Shown here: positions 35,791 through 44,529 of the stretch, one piece after another | Position numbering within the stretch: the stretch's first letter is position 1 | How the letters are laid out: every line of letters starts with the position of its first letter | Assembly (NCBI RefSeq): GCF_014805825.1 | Contig: NZ_CP061941.1 | Coordinates: forward strand, 868,001-932,000 | DNA length: 64,000 nucleotides | Direction of reading: 5' to 3' | DNA from: Marinomonas algicola | GTDB taxonomy: Bacteria > Pseudomonadota > Gammaproteobacteria > Pseudomonadales > Marinomonadaceae | The notes under the pieces: generated by a model | Told to the model about the DNA's origin: nothing | What the model saw: only the letters and a program-made list of their open reading frames with translations | Database searches by the model: none | Made by a program: the position numbers and the translations under genes

Positions 35791-37356
35791 ATGAGCAAGG
35801 TTATTTCCCTAGAGCAAGCGGCTGAGTTAATAAAGGACGGCGATTCTGTAGCATGGTCTACTGTTGGCATGTCCTATTTCGCCGAAGCCGTCGCCAAAGC
35901 GGTTGAGAATCGTTTTGTTACAACAGGTCACCCTAAGCGCCTTACGTTAATTCATGATTGTGGTTGTGGTGATGGCAAAGAGGCAGGTATGTCTCATATG
36001 GCTTACCCTAATTTAGTGAAGCGCCTTATCTCTGGTCATACTGGGCAAGCACCCAAAATGGCACAAATGATTTCTGACAATGCGATTGAAGCGTATTTAC
36101 TTCCTCAAGGTGTTCTCACCACCATGTGGCGTCAAATTGCGGGTAATAAACCTGGTGTAATCACAAAAGTGGGTATGGGAACATACGTTGACCCTCTAGT
36201 CAGTGGAGGTAAAGTTACCTCTTTAACAACAGAAGATCTTGTTAAACGAATTGAAATTGAAGAAGAAGAGTGGCTGTTGTACAAAAAATTCCCACTTGAT
36301 GTCGTCATTATCCGTGCTACAACCGCGGATGAAAATGGTAATTTATCGGTCGAAGAAGAAGCCATGTTAGCGGAAATTTTACCGATGGCTCAAGCTGCGA
36401 AAAACAATGGTGGGATTGTTATTGCCCAGGTGAAGTACATTGCAGAGCGCCATTCGATTCATCCTAAAGAGGTAAAAGTTCCAGGTGTTTTGGTGGATTA
36501 CGTTACTGTGGCACCGGTTGAAGATCATAAGCAAACTATTGGTAGTATTTATAACCCAGGGCTTGCAGGCAATTCTCGTGTGCCATTAGGTGCACTGCCT
36601 CCAATGGCATTTGGTGATCGTAAAGTCATTGCCCGCCGAGCGGCGATGGAATTGGAAACCAATGTGATGGTTAACCTTGGAATCGGTATGCCTGATGGTG
36701 TAGCGGCTGTGGCTGCGGAAGAAAACGTATCGCATTTATTTACCCTAACAACAGAACTGGGTACGTACGGCGGCATTCCGGCTTCTGGAGCTGATTTTGG
36801 TGCGGCATGGAATGCTGACGCTATTATTGAGCATGAAGCGCAATTCGATTTTTACGATGGTGGCGGCTTAGATATTGCCTTTTTGGGATTGGCGCAAGCC
36901 GATATCAAAGGCAATTTGAATGTAAGTAAATTTGGTCCAAAAGTCGTAGGTCCCGGTGGCTTTATTAATATATCGCAAAGTGCCAAGAAAGTGGTTTTCT
37001 GCGGCACCTTGGTAAATGGGGCGAAATTGTCGTATGAAAATGGCCAAGTGTCTGTTTTGCAAGAAGGCAAGGTACAAAAGTTTGTTGAGTCGGTGGATCA
37101 CATTACCTTTAGTGGCGACCTTGCTCGTGAAAATAAGAAACCAGTGTTGTTTATTACTGAACGTTGCGTATTAGAATTGCGTCAAGAAGGTATGGTTCTC
37201 ACGGAAATTGCCCCCGGTTTAAATTTAGAAAAAGACGTTCTGAGCGCCATGTCGTTCCGTCCAATTATTGCCGCTGATTTGAAAACCATGCCGGCTGACA
37301 TCTTTCAAGATCAATGGGGCGGATTAGCCAGCACCATGACATCCACTTCTAAATAA
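35791..37356 (+). CDS. Fused acyl-CoA:carboxylate CoA-transferase (class I)
   Basis: 521 residues combining alpha and beta subunits of family I CoA-transferases, as in propionate CoA-transferase. Alpha half residues ~1-260, beta half ~275-515. The covalent Glu is in TLTTELGTYGGIPASG near residue 320. It moves CoA between a donor acyl-CoA and a free acid such as acetate or a 3-ketoacid. First gene of a seven-gene operon; probably activates the substrate or recovers CoA from a product. Confidence 0.9.
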   Translation: MSKVISLEQAAELIKDGDSVAWSTVGMSYFAEAVAKAVENRFVTTGHPKRLTLIHDCGCGDGKEAGMSHMAYPNLVKRLISGHTGQAPKMAQMISDNAIEAYLLPQGVLTTMWRQIAGNKPGVITKVGMGTYVDPLVSGGKVTSLTTEDLVKRIEIEEEEWLLYKKFPLDVVIIRATTADENGNLSVEEEAMLAEILPMAQAAKNNGGIVIAQVKYIAERHSIHPKEVKVPGVLVDYVTVAPVEDHKQTIGSIYNPGLAGNSRVPLGALPPMAFGDRKVIARRAAMELETNVMVNLGIGMPDGVAAVAAEENVSHLFTLTTELGTYGGIPASGADFGAAWNADAIIEHEAQFDFYDGGGLDIAFLGLAQADIKGNLNVSKFGPKVVGPGGFINISQSAKKVVFCGTLVNGAKLSYENGQVSVLQEGKVQKFVESVDHITFSGDLARENKKPVLFITERCVLELRQEGMVLTEIAPGLNLEKDVLSAMSFRPIIAADLKTMPADIFQDQWGGLASTMTSTSK

Positions 37357-37382
37357 CAAGAACAAAGGAAAGAGGCAACGTT

Positions 37383-38585
37383 ATGTCAATTAAGAATGTA
37401 GAAATTCCTTATGGCGCTTATTGGAGTACCCCGTTTACTAAATGGCAAGGGGCGTTACAGCATTTGCACTCCATGAAGTTTGCGGCGCATGTGGCAAAAG
37501 GTGAACTGGCTAAAAGAAACATTGATCCTTTGATTTTTGATTCGGGTGTCTTAGGCATGACGATTAATCAGTATCAATCTTTTAATGGTGCGCCTTGGCC
37601 TTTATTTGATATTGGTGCGGTGAATACACCCGGACATGCGGTTAATCAAGTGTGTGCAACAGGGGCTCGAGGGTTGTTTGCAGCGGCCTCGGAAATCGTT
37701 TGTGGCATGGCAAACGTTTCTTTGCTAATGACGGCTGATCGTTGTTCAAATGGCCCACATATTTATTACCCTAATGCAAAAGGCCCAACCGGCTCGTCCG
37801 AAGATCAAGTGACCTACAACATGATGAATGATTGTGTTGGTGGTCACTCTATGATGCAAACCGGTGAAAATGTCGCTCAGCGTTTTGATATTTCCCGCGA
37901 AGAGTTAGATGCGGTGACTTACCGCCGTTATGAGCAATATCAAGATGCGTTGAAAGACGATCACGCGTTTCAGAAGCGTTTTATGACATTGCCTTTTTCC
38001 GTACCCACGGCGAACTTCAAAAAAGAAGATACGGTTATTACTGGTGATGAAGGTGTTTTCCCGACAACGCCTGAAGGACTGGCAAAATTAAAGCCGATTA
38101 AAGAAGGTGGCGTGATTACTTATGGAAATCAAACTCACCCAGCGGATGGCAATGCCTCAGTTATTCTTTGTCGTTCAGAAGAGGCCTCCTCACTAAGCAA
38201 AAATGCCGATATCAAAATAGAAGTGTTGGGCTTTGGTCAAGCAAGAGACGATTTAGCGTATATGCCTGCGGCGCCTATTGAAGCGGCGAAACGCGCACTG
38301 GCTGTTGCGGGTGTTGGCATTAAGCAAATGAATGCCATAAAAACGCACAATCCTTTTGCTGTGAATGATGTCGCGTTGGCAAAAGCCATGGACCTTGATG
38401 TGATGAAAATGAACAACTACGGCTGTTCGCTTATTTGGGGGCATCCTCAAGGGCCAACAGGCTTACGAGCCGTGATTGAACTCATTGAAGAGCTGGCCAT
38501 GACTGGCGGCGGTTACGGTTTATTTACTGGCTGCGCCGCGGGCGATACAGGCATGGCGATAGTGATCAAAGTTTCTGATCGATAA
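37383..38585 (+). CDS. Thiolase-family acetyl-CoA acyltransferase
   Basis: 400 residues. Nucleophilic Cys91 in GHAVNQVCATGARG, His in KTHNPFAVND, second Cys in FTGCAAGDTGMA near the C terminus, and GHPQGPTGLRAVIEL. NPFAVND and the first motif differ from classical biosynthetic thiolases (GEAFA), pointing to a degradative subgroup. Splits the 3-ketoacyl-CoA made by the operon. Confidence 0.88.
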   Translation: MSIKNVEIPYGAYWSTPFTKWQGALQHLHSMKFAAHVAKGELAKRNIDPLIFDSGVLGMTINQYQSFNGAPWPLFDIGAVNTPGHAVNQVCATGARGLFAAASEIVCGMANVSLLMTADRCSNGPHIYYPNAKGPTGSSEDQVTYNMMNDCVGGHSMMQTGENVAQRFDISREELDAVTYRRYEQYQDALKDDHAFQKRFMTLPFSVPTANFKKEDTVITGDEGVFPTTPEGLAKLKPIKEGGVITYGNQTHPADGNASVILCRSEEASSLSKNADIKIEVLGFGQARDDLAYMPAAPIEAAKRALAVAGVGIKQMNAIKTHNPFAVNDVALAKAMDLDVMKMNNYGCSLIWGHPQGPTGLRAVIELIEELAMTGGGYGLFTGCAAGDTGMAIVIKVSDR

Positions 38586-38636
38586 TTTTAATAGTAAAAA
38601 TTTAAGCCCATAAACATAAGAATAGAGGCGCTCCTT

Positions 38637-39398
38637 ATGAAAACATTTGAATTTATTAATTTTTCAGTAGAGAACGGCATTGCGCATTTGCAATTGAACC
38701 GACCAGAGAAAAAAAATGCGATTAACGACAATCTATGTCTTGAAATTGAACAGGTTTTTTTGAACCTGACCGAGGATGTCAATGTGATCGTTCTTTCAGG
38801 TAATGGACCTGAATTTTGCTCCGGTTTAGATCTGCGTGAACACAAAGCCCGTGAACCTTTTGAGGTCGTAAAGCACTCTCAGATGTGGCATCGAGTGTTT
38901 GGTCATATTCGTGATTCTGGTATTCCTGTTGTCGCGGCCATGCATGGCGCTGTCATTGGTGGTGGTTTAGAGTTGGCGATTTCGGCTCATGTGCGTGTGA
39001 CGGAAGAAAACACCTTCTACCGCCTACCAGAGGGTAAACATGGTATTTTTGTTGGTGGTGGCGCGTCGGTAAACGTGGCGAATGTTATTGGTGCAAGCCG
39101 TATGACAGAAATGATGTTAACGGGCCGGGATGTGGGCGCTGAAGAAGGCTTACGCATTGGCTTAGGGCATTATGTTGTTGGTACCGGGGAAGCCTTAGCC
39201 AAAGCATTCGAAATAGCCGAAGGTATCGGTAAAAATTCTAAATACTCCAACTGGGCAATGACAACAGGGTTGAGCCGTATTAGTAATATGTCGGCCCAAG
39301 AAGGACTGTACGCTGAATCATTAATTTGTGGTATTACGCAAACCAGTGAAGAAGTCAAAGCCCGTATTGATGCTTTCCTTAACCGTAAAAAATCCTAG
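38637..39398 (+). CDS. Enoyl-CoA hydratase/isomerase (crotonase)
   Basis: 253 residues. Oxyanion-hole blocks are GNGPEFCSGLDLREHK and HGAVIGGGLELAISAH; a Glu in RLPEGKHGIFVGGGAS occupies a catalytic position. Adds water to the 2-enoyl-CoA produced by the operon's acyl-CoA dehydrogenase. A lyase role on aryl substrates is possible given the ligand gene downstream. Confidence 0.88.
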   Translation: MKTFEFINFSVENGIAHLQLNRPEKKNAINDNLCLEIEQVFLNLTEDVNVIVLSGNGPEFCSGLDLREHKAREPFEVVKHSQMWHRVFGHIRDSGIPVVAAMHGAVIGGGLELAISAHVRVTEENTFYRLPEGKHGIFVGGGASVNVANVIGASRMTEMMLTGRDVGAEEGLRIGLGHYVVGTGEALAKAFEIAEGIGKNSKYSNWAMTTGLSRISNMSAQEGLYAESLICGITQTSEEVKARIDAFLNRKKS

Positions 39399-39421
39399 TT
39401 AACCCTAAAAGGAGTGGCGAT

Positions 39422-40189
39422 ATGCAAATTCTAGACAAACATTTTGTGGTAACAGGTTCGGCTTCCGGTATTGGCGAAGCGGTAGCACGCCGTTTACATG
39501 GTTTGGGGGCGAAGGTAACGTTAGCGGACGTGAATGAAGCGGGACTTATTCGCGCGCAGACCGAATTAGGTGACCGAGCGTTTGCTTGTGTTACGGATAT
39601 TGTGAGTGAAGAGTCGGCGCAAAACGCCATTAATCTGGCCGTTGAAAAATTCGGCGCGATTAGCGGCTTAGTCAACTGTGCTGGTATTCCAGGTGCGGAA
39701 CGGGTCGTTGGTCGTGAAGGTCCACATCGTCTGGCTTCTTTTCAGCGTGCAATCTCGGTAAACCTTGTTGGCACTTTTAACATGATTCGACTCGTGGCGG
39801 ATCAAATGCAACACAATGAACAGGCGTCAAATCTAGAGCGTGGTGTGATTATTAATACGGCATCGGCCGCGGCGTTCGATGGGCAAATTGGCCAAGCCGG
39901 TTATGCTGCTTCTAAAGGCGGTGTATGCGCCATGACCTTGCCTATTGCCCGTGAGTTGGCTCGTTTTGGGATTCGTGTTATGACGATTGCTCCCGGGTTA
40001 TTTAAAACCCCTATGATGGATGTTCTTCCAGAAGACGTTCAAAAATCGTTAGGTGAGTCGGTACCATTCCCACCTCGTTTGGGTGACCCAGATGAATTTG
40101 CGTCTCTTGCACAGCATATTATTGAAAACAGCATGCTAAATGGCGAAGTAATTCGTTTAGATGGTGCTATTAGAATGGCAGCAAAGTAA
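39422..40189 (+). CDS. SDR-family 3-hydroxyacyl-CoA dehydrogenase
   Basis: 255 residues. NAD-binding GSASGIGEAVARRL, NCAGIPGAE, catalytic Ser in NTASAAAFDGQ and YAASKGG (Tyr/Lys). The layout matches type II HADH (HSD17B10-like), which oxidises 3-hydroxy(2-methyl)acyl-CoA. Follows crotonase by 23 bp and precedes the acyl-CoA dehydrogenase by 9 bp. Confidence 0.87.
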   Translation: MQILDKHFVVTGSASGIGEAVARRLHGLGAKVTLADVNEAGLIRAQTELGDRAFACVTDIVSEESAQNAINLAVEKFGAISGLVNCAGIPGAERVVGREGPHRLASFQRAISVNLVGTFNMIRLVADQMQHNEQASNLERGVIINTASAAAFDGQIGQAGYAASKGGVCAMTLPIARELARFGIRVMTIAPGLFKTPMMDVLPEDVQKSLGESVPFPPRLGDPDEFASLAQHIIENSMLNGEVIRLDGAIRMAAK

Positions 40190-40198
40190 GAGGAAAGC

Positions 40199-41953
40199 AT
40201 GATGTACCAAGCTCCTTATAAAGACATGCAGTTGTTGGTTGAGCAAGCTTACCGTCAACAGGGTCTCGATGAATTAGCGGCACTAGAAGGCTTTGATCTA
40301 GAATTGGCTAACGCCGTTATAGAAGAAGCCGCAAAATTTGCCTCTGGTGTTATGGCGCCTTTGAACTCCGTAGGAGACACACAGGGATGTCGTTTCCAAG
40401 ATGGACGCGTTAGTACCCCAGAGGGATGGCGACAAGCGTACCAACAGTTTGCAGAATCCGGTTGGATTGGCTTAGCGCTTCCTGAGTCATTTGGTGGCCA
40501 AGGTTTGCCTAAATACATGGCGCAGCCTGTAAATGAAATTTGGTTATCTGCTAATTTGGCCTTTGTCATGTTTCAGGCGCTTGCTCAAGGTGGGTCAGAA
40601 ATCCTCTTAAAATTTGCCAATGAATCGTTGAAAAATCGTTATTTATCAAAAATAGTCAGTGGTGAGTGGACGGTTGCGATGGCCCTAACTGAATCGAATG
40701 CGGGTTCGGATTTTGGCTTATTATCAACGAAAGCCATACCGCAAGACGACGGCACTTATAAAATCAAGGGCCAAAAAATCTTTATCACTTATGGTGATCA
40801 TGATTTAACGGACAATATTGCTCATTTAGTATTGGCTAGAACGCCTGACGCCCCCGCTGGAAGCCGAGGTATTTCTTTGTTTCTCGTACCGAAGTACCGA
40901 GTTAATTCAAACGGGGAGGTTGGTGATTTCAATGATGTTCGTTGCACTGGCATTGAACATAAAATGGGGTTACATGGCAGCCCAACGTGTTCGATCAGTT
41001 ATGGCGATCATGATCACTGCGTTGGCGAACTTGTTGGTGAATTGAATCAAGGCTTAATGGCGATGTTTGTTTTAATGAACGAAGCGCGTTTAAGTTGTGG
41101 GTTGCAGGGTGTCGCCCTTGGTGAGTTGGGGTATCAATCCGCTTTAGAATACGCCAAAGAAAGAACTCAAGGCACAAACGCTCACGGTGAGAAGGTCAAT
41201 ATTATTGAACACGCCGATGTGAAACGCATGTTGCTGGAAATGCGTTCTGAAACCTTTGCATTACGTGCATTAGGTTATCAAATCGCCGCGCAAATTGATC
41301 GCGCTGAATCCACTCATGAGAAAGCCGTTAGCTCACGTATTGCTCTACTTACCCCTATCTTTAAAGCCTTTGCAACGGAAAGAGCCAATTATATGGCTGG
41401 GCAAGTTGTTCAGGTGTTTGGTGGTATGGGGTTTGTTGAAGAAACCGGCGTTGCTCAAATTATGCGTGATGTCCGTATTACCACAATTTATGAAGGTACA
41501 ACGGGGATTCAAGCTCGTGATTTGCTGATGCGTAAAGTGCGTGGTGATCAAGGTGAGGCGCTAAGATCGCTACTGGATGAGATAGATGAATTGGCAAAAA
41601 CGTTGACCGAAGAGCGTCATCTAGCCGACATGGTGATGCAGACGCGTGACGCTGTGGCAACAATTCGTCAACTTCTTGATCGTGTTTTGCTTGAAAAACG
41701 GGAAGATCTCACTTTGTTGCATGGCATTTCCGTACCGTTTTTAGAGGCCATGGGAACACTTTGCTGTGCTTGGCAGTTGCTGAATGTCATTAGCGAGGCG
41801 TCTAAGCATGAGGTTACAGATGCCCTCTATCATCAGAACGTCATTTCTACAGCGCAATTCTATGGTGCATTCCGTTTACCGCAAGTTATGGCTTTGTTAA
41901 AGACAGTACAGTCGGATGCCTTAGGGTTCACGACCTATGATTTTAATGCGTAA
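40199..41953 (+). CDS. Acyl-CoA dehydrogenase (long, with C-terminal extension)
   Basis: 584 residues, longer than classical acyl-CoA dehydrogenases (~380) because of a C-terminal helical domain, as in the FadE/ACAD family with the DMSP/3-methylmercaptopropionyl-CoA-type extension. FAD and substrate blocks: VAMALTESNAGSDFGLLSTK, IEHKMGLHGSPTCSISYGD; catalytic Glu region TTIYEGTTGIQARDLLMRK. Introduces the 2,3-double bond. Last bp of the core beta-oxidation set; a 173-bp gap precedes the ligase. Confidence 0.87.
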   Translation: MMYQAPYKDMQLLVEQAYRQQGLDELAALEGFDLELANAVIEEAAKFASGVMAPLNSVGDTQGCRFQDGRVSTPEGWRQAYQQFAESGWIGLALPESFGGQGLPKYMAQPVNEIWLSANLAFVMFQALAQGGSEILLKFANESLKNRYLSKIVSGEWTVAMALTESNAGSDFGLLSTKAIPQDDGTYKIKGQKIFITYGDHDLTDNIAHLVLARTPDAPAGSRGISLFLVPKYRVNSNGEVGDFNDVRCTGIEHKMGLHGSPTCSISYGDHDHCVGELVGELNQGLMAMFVLMNEARLSCGLQGVALGELGYQSALEYAKERTQGTNAHGEKVNIIEHADVKRMLLEMRSETFALRALGYQIAAQIDRAESTHEKAVSSRIALLTPIFKAFATERANYMAGQVVQVFGGMGFVEETGVAQIMRDVRITTIYEGTTGIQARDLLMRKVRGDQGEALRSLLDEIDELAKTLTEERHLADMVMQTRDAVATIRQLLDRVLLEKREDLTLLHGISVPFLEAMGTLCCAWQLLNVISEASKHEVTDALYHQNVISTAQFYGAFRLPQVMALLKTVQSDALGFTTYDFNA

Positions 41954-42126
41954 TGTCGTATTAAAAACCGTTTAATCGTCGAGCATTAATGCATATAGGG
42001 AGTATCAAGTCATACTCTCAAACAGAATAAAAATAATATGGCTAACACATGACAGAATTAAAATGGTTAGCCACCATCAAAACTGTAACCGTATAAGAAT
42101 AATCACGGTGGTTTTAGGAGCAGAAA

Positions 42127-43980
42127 ATGAACAGTGGATTTCATCCTATTAAGGTCGTTGCCCATCCGATTGATGTTATTAATCATGCTGACGGCGTACG
42201 AGTTGTTAACAGTCAAAAGCCGCTAGGTGAATACGCACGTTGTTGGACTGATCAACTTGAATACTGGGCCCAAGAAGCGCCTGAGCGTGTGTTTGTTGCG
42301 CAACGTGATGCACAGGGTGAATGGGATAATATTACCTATTCACAAGCGGTGAGACGTGCTCGACAGATCGCGTCTTGGCTGATTACTCAACCGGTTTCTA
42401 ATGAACGACCTATTGTTTTCTTATGCGGTAACAGCTCAGAACACTTGATGTTAGCACTGGCTGGAATGTATGTGGGTGTTGCTCATGCGCCTCTGTCTCC
42501 GGCCTATTCTCTTATTGCAACGGACTATTCAAAACTTCAAGGTATTTTTGATATATTGACGCCTGGCATGATTGTTGTCGATGAGTTGGCACCTTATGAA
42601 AAAGCCATCAAAGCCGTTTGTCAGGATGCCTCAACTCCGGTTATGGTTATTAAAGGCGATATCACGCCAAAACAAATCGAAAATCCGACCATGAGCTTTG
42701 GTTCCGTTTGGGATTATCCAGAGTCGGGCCAAGTCGATGTTGAGAATGCGAAAGTCAACGGTGATACCATTGCAAAAATCCTCTTTACGTCCGGCACTAC
42801 AGGTATGCCAAAAGGTGTGATTAATACCCAGAGAATGATTTGTGCAAACCAAGTGATGATTCATCAAGTCATGCAGTTCTTAAAAGATCAGCCGCCGATT
42901 ATGGTGGATTGGCTTCCTTGGAATCATACATTTGGTGGTAATCATAATGTCGGTATCGCGCTCTATAATGGTGGCAGTCTTTACTTAGACGATGGCAAAC
43001 CGACTGAAAAACTGTTTCATAAGACCCTAAAAAACCTCGCAGAGCTGTCCCCAACGGTCTATTTTAATGTACCAAAAGGGTTTGAACTTTTGGTTAAAAG
43101 CTTACGTGCGGACAGTGACTTAGCCGAAAAGTTTTTCTCTCGTTTGCAGTTTACTTTTTTTGCGGCGGCTGGTTTGGCTCAGCATATCTGGGATGACCTT
43201 GACGCATTGGCGATTCAATATACTGGAAAAAAAATCCCGATGTTGACTGGGCTTGGTTGTACCGAAACAGCTCCGTCAGCCACTTTTGCTTCTGTTGAGG
43301 AATCTACATCTGGGGTGATTGGCGTACCTGCGCCAGGTGTTTCCATCAAATTGGTGCCAAATGAAGGTAAGCTTGAAGCGCGTGTTAAAGCGGTTACGGT
43401 CATGCCAGGGTATTGGCGTCAACCAGAGTTGACGGCGAAAGCGTTCGATGAAGATGGTTATTATTGTTTAGGTGATGCGTTTGCTTTTCTCGATGAAAAT
43501 GAACCTCAGCGAGGTTTTCGTTTTGACGGTCGGGTATCTGAAGACTTTAAACTAGACAGTGGAACTTGGGTAAGTGCTGGCACATTAAGGGCTAAGTTCA
43601 TCAGTGCTTTTGCACCTTTTGTTCAAGATGCCGTCTTGTGTGGCACAAACCGCAGTTACATTACGGCCCTTGTATTTCCGGACTGGGTTCACTGTCGTGC
43701 GATTCTGCCACGTGATTTGGCTATTACAGATGAAGAGTTGATCAATCACCCAACGATAATTGCAGCCTTTAAAGAAAAACTCGCGGCGTTTACCAAGCAA
43801 AGTACGGGTGGATCGACTGTCGTTACTCGAATCGCATTACAATCTGTGCCTCCTAGCATTAATCATCATGAAGTAACCGATAAAGGTTCTTTGAATCAGC
43901 GCGCTGTACAAGCTCACCGCCAAGATCAAGTTGAATTGCTTTATAAAGACCCCATTTCTAACAACGTTATCAGTTTATAG
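42127..43980 (+). CDS. Acyl/aryl-CoA synthetase (feruloyl-CoA synthase-like)
   Basis: 617 residues of the ANL superfamily. AMP-binding P-loop LFTSGTTGMPKGVINTQR, VDWLPWNHTFGGNHNVG, GLGCTETAPSATFAS (A5-like) and FRFDGRVSEDFKLDSGTW (hinge and Arg/Lys region). These blocks are like feruloyl-CoA synthases. It activates a carboxylic acid, plausibly a phenylpropanoid or aryl-alkanoate, for beta-oxidation. The gap upstream contains a short hairpin (GAGTAT...ATACTC) that is not a convincing terminator. Confidence 0.82.
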   Translation: MNSGFHPIKVVAHPIDVINHADGVRVVNSQKPLGEYARCWTDQLEYWAQEAPERVFVAQRDAQGEWDNITYSQAVRRARQIASWLITQPVSNERPIVFLCGNSSEHLMLALAGMYVGVAHAPLSPAYSLIATDYSKLQGIFDILTPGMIVVDELAPYEKAIKAVCQDASTPVMVIKGDITPKQIENPTMSFGSVWDYPESGQVDVENAKVNGDTIAKILFTSGTTGMPKGVINTQRMICANQVMIHQVMQFLKDQPPIMVDWLPWNHTFGGNHNVGIALYNGGSLYLDDGKPTEKLFHKTLKNLAELSPTVYFNVPKGFELLVKSLRADSDLAEKFFSRLQFTFFAAAGLAQHIWDDLDALAIQYTGKKIPMLTGLGCTETAPSATFASVEESTSGVIGVPAPGVSIKLVPNEGKLEARVKAVTVMPGYWRQPELTAKAFDEDGYYCLGDAFAFLDENEPQRGFRFDGRVSEDFKLDSGTWVSAGTLRAKFISAFAPFVQDAVLCGTNRSYITALVFPDWVHCRAILPRDLAITDEELINHPTIIAAFKEKLAAFTKQSTGGSTVVTRIALQSVPPSINHHEVTDKGSLNQRAVQAHRQDQVELLYKDPISNNVISL

Positions 43981-43992
43981 CAGGGTTACTTT

Positions 43993-44406
43993 ATGTTTTC
44001 GAATGAACGGATTGTACAAATTGAATGGGGTGATTGTGACCCCGCTGACATTGTTTTTTATCCTCGCTATTTTGCTTTTTTTGATGCCTCAACGGCCGCT
44101 TTATTTGAAGCAATGGGTTACTCAATGAAGTACGTAAGGGACGAGTTAAAAGACGTTGGTTTTCCCATGGTTGATACGCGCTCTCAATTTATTAAACCCT
44201 CTAAGTATGGAGATAAAGTTCTTATAAAAAGCGAAGTAACAGAAATAGGGCGCTCTAGTTTTGGTATTCGTCATCAACTGTTTAATGATGGTAAGTTGGC
44301 GGTGGATTGTGTCGAGAAACGTGTGTGGACTCATTACAATGAAGCGGGTCAATTGAAAGCCAAAACGATTCCTAAACAGGTAAAAGAGAAAATGTTAACG
44401 CCGTAA
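43993..44406 (+). CDS. Hotdog-fold acyl-CoA thioesterase (4HBT family)
   Basis: 137 residues with the 4-hydroxybenzoyl-CoA thioesterase signature WGDCDPADIVFYPRYF (catalytic Asp) and a helix FDASTAALFEAMG. Close in plan to 4-hydroxybenzoyl-CoA thioesterase of aromatic catabolism. Only 12 bp after the ligase, so it probably releases the aryl product or clears CoA esters. Last gene of the operon. Confidence 0.86.
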   Translation: MFSNERIVQIEWGDCDPADIVFYPRYFAFFDASTAALFEAMGYSMKYVRDELKDVGFPMVDTRSQFIKPSKYGDKVLIKSEVTEIGRSSFGIRHQLFNDGKLAVDCVEKRVWTHYNEAGQLKAKTIPKQVKEKMLTP

Positions 44407-44423
44407 AATAGTCAGATACCATT

Positions 44424-44458
44424 AAAAAAGGTCAGAGTATTATACTCCAACCTTTTCA
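44424..44458 (+). terminator. Terminator after the CoA operon
   Basis: AAAAAGGT and ACCTTTT flank an AGAGTATTATACTC core at about 44425-44457, followed by TCATTC; stem is good, T-run short. Confidence 0.6.
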
Positions 44459-44485
44459 TTCACTGGCTGTCTACTCTCTAAAATC

Positions 44486-44520
44486 ACCACCAACGAATTC
44501 ACTTTGTTGGTGGTTTTTAT
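44486..44520. terminator. Terminator between convergent operon and chemoreceptor
   Basis: ACCACCAAC at 44487-44495 pairs with GTTGGTGGT at about 44508-44516, followed by TTTTTAT. Works for the plus strand. Confidence 0.75.
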
Positions 44521-44529
44521 TTATTCTCT

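Noticed and set aside
36132..37101. Minus-strand ORFs over the CoA-transferase
   Set aside because: Shadows of a strong plus-strand gene with clear family motifs.
32622..44406. DMSP cleavage or DddD-type pathway
   Set aside because: The class III CoA-transferase is of ordinary length and lies in the other module; no DMSP lyase, DddD or BCCT transporter is present. The long acyl-CoA dehydrogenase alone is not enough.
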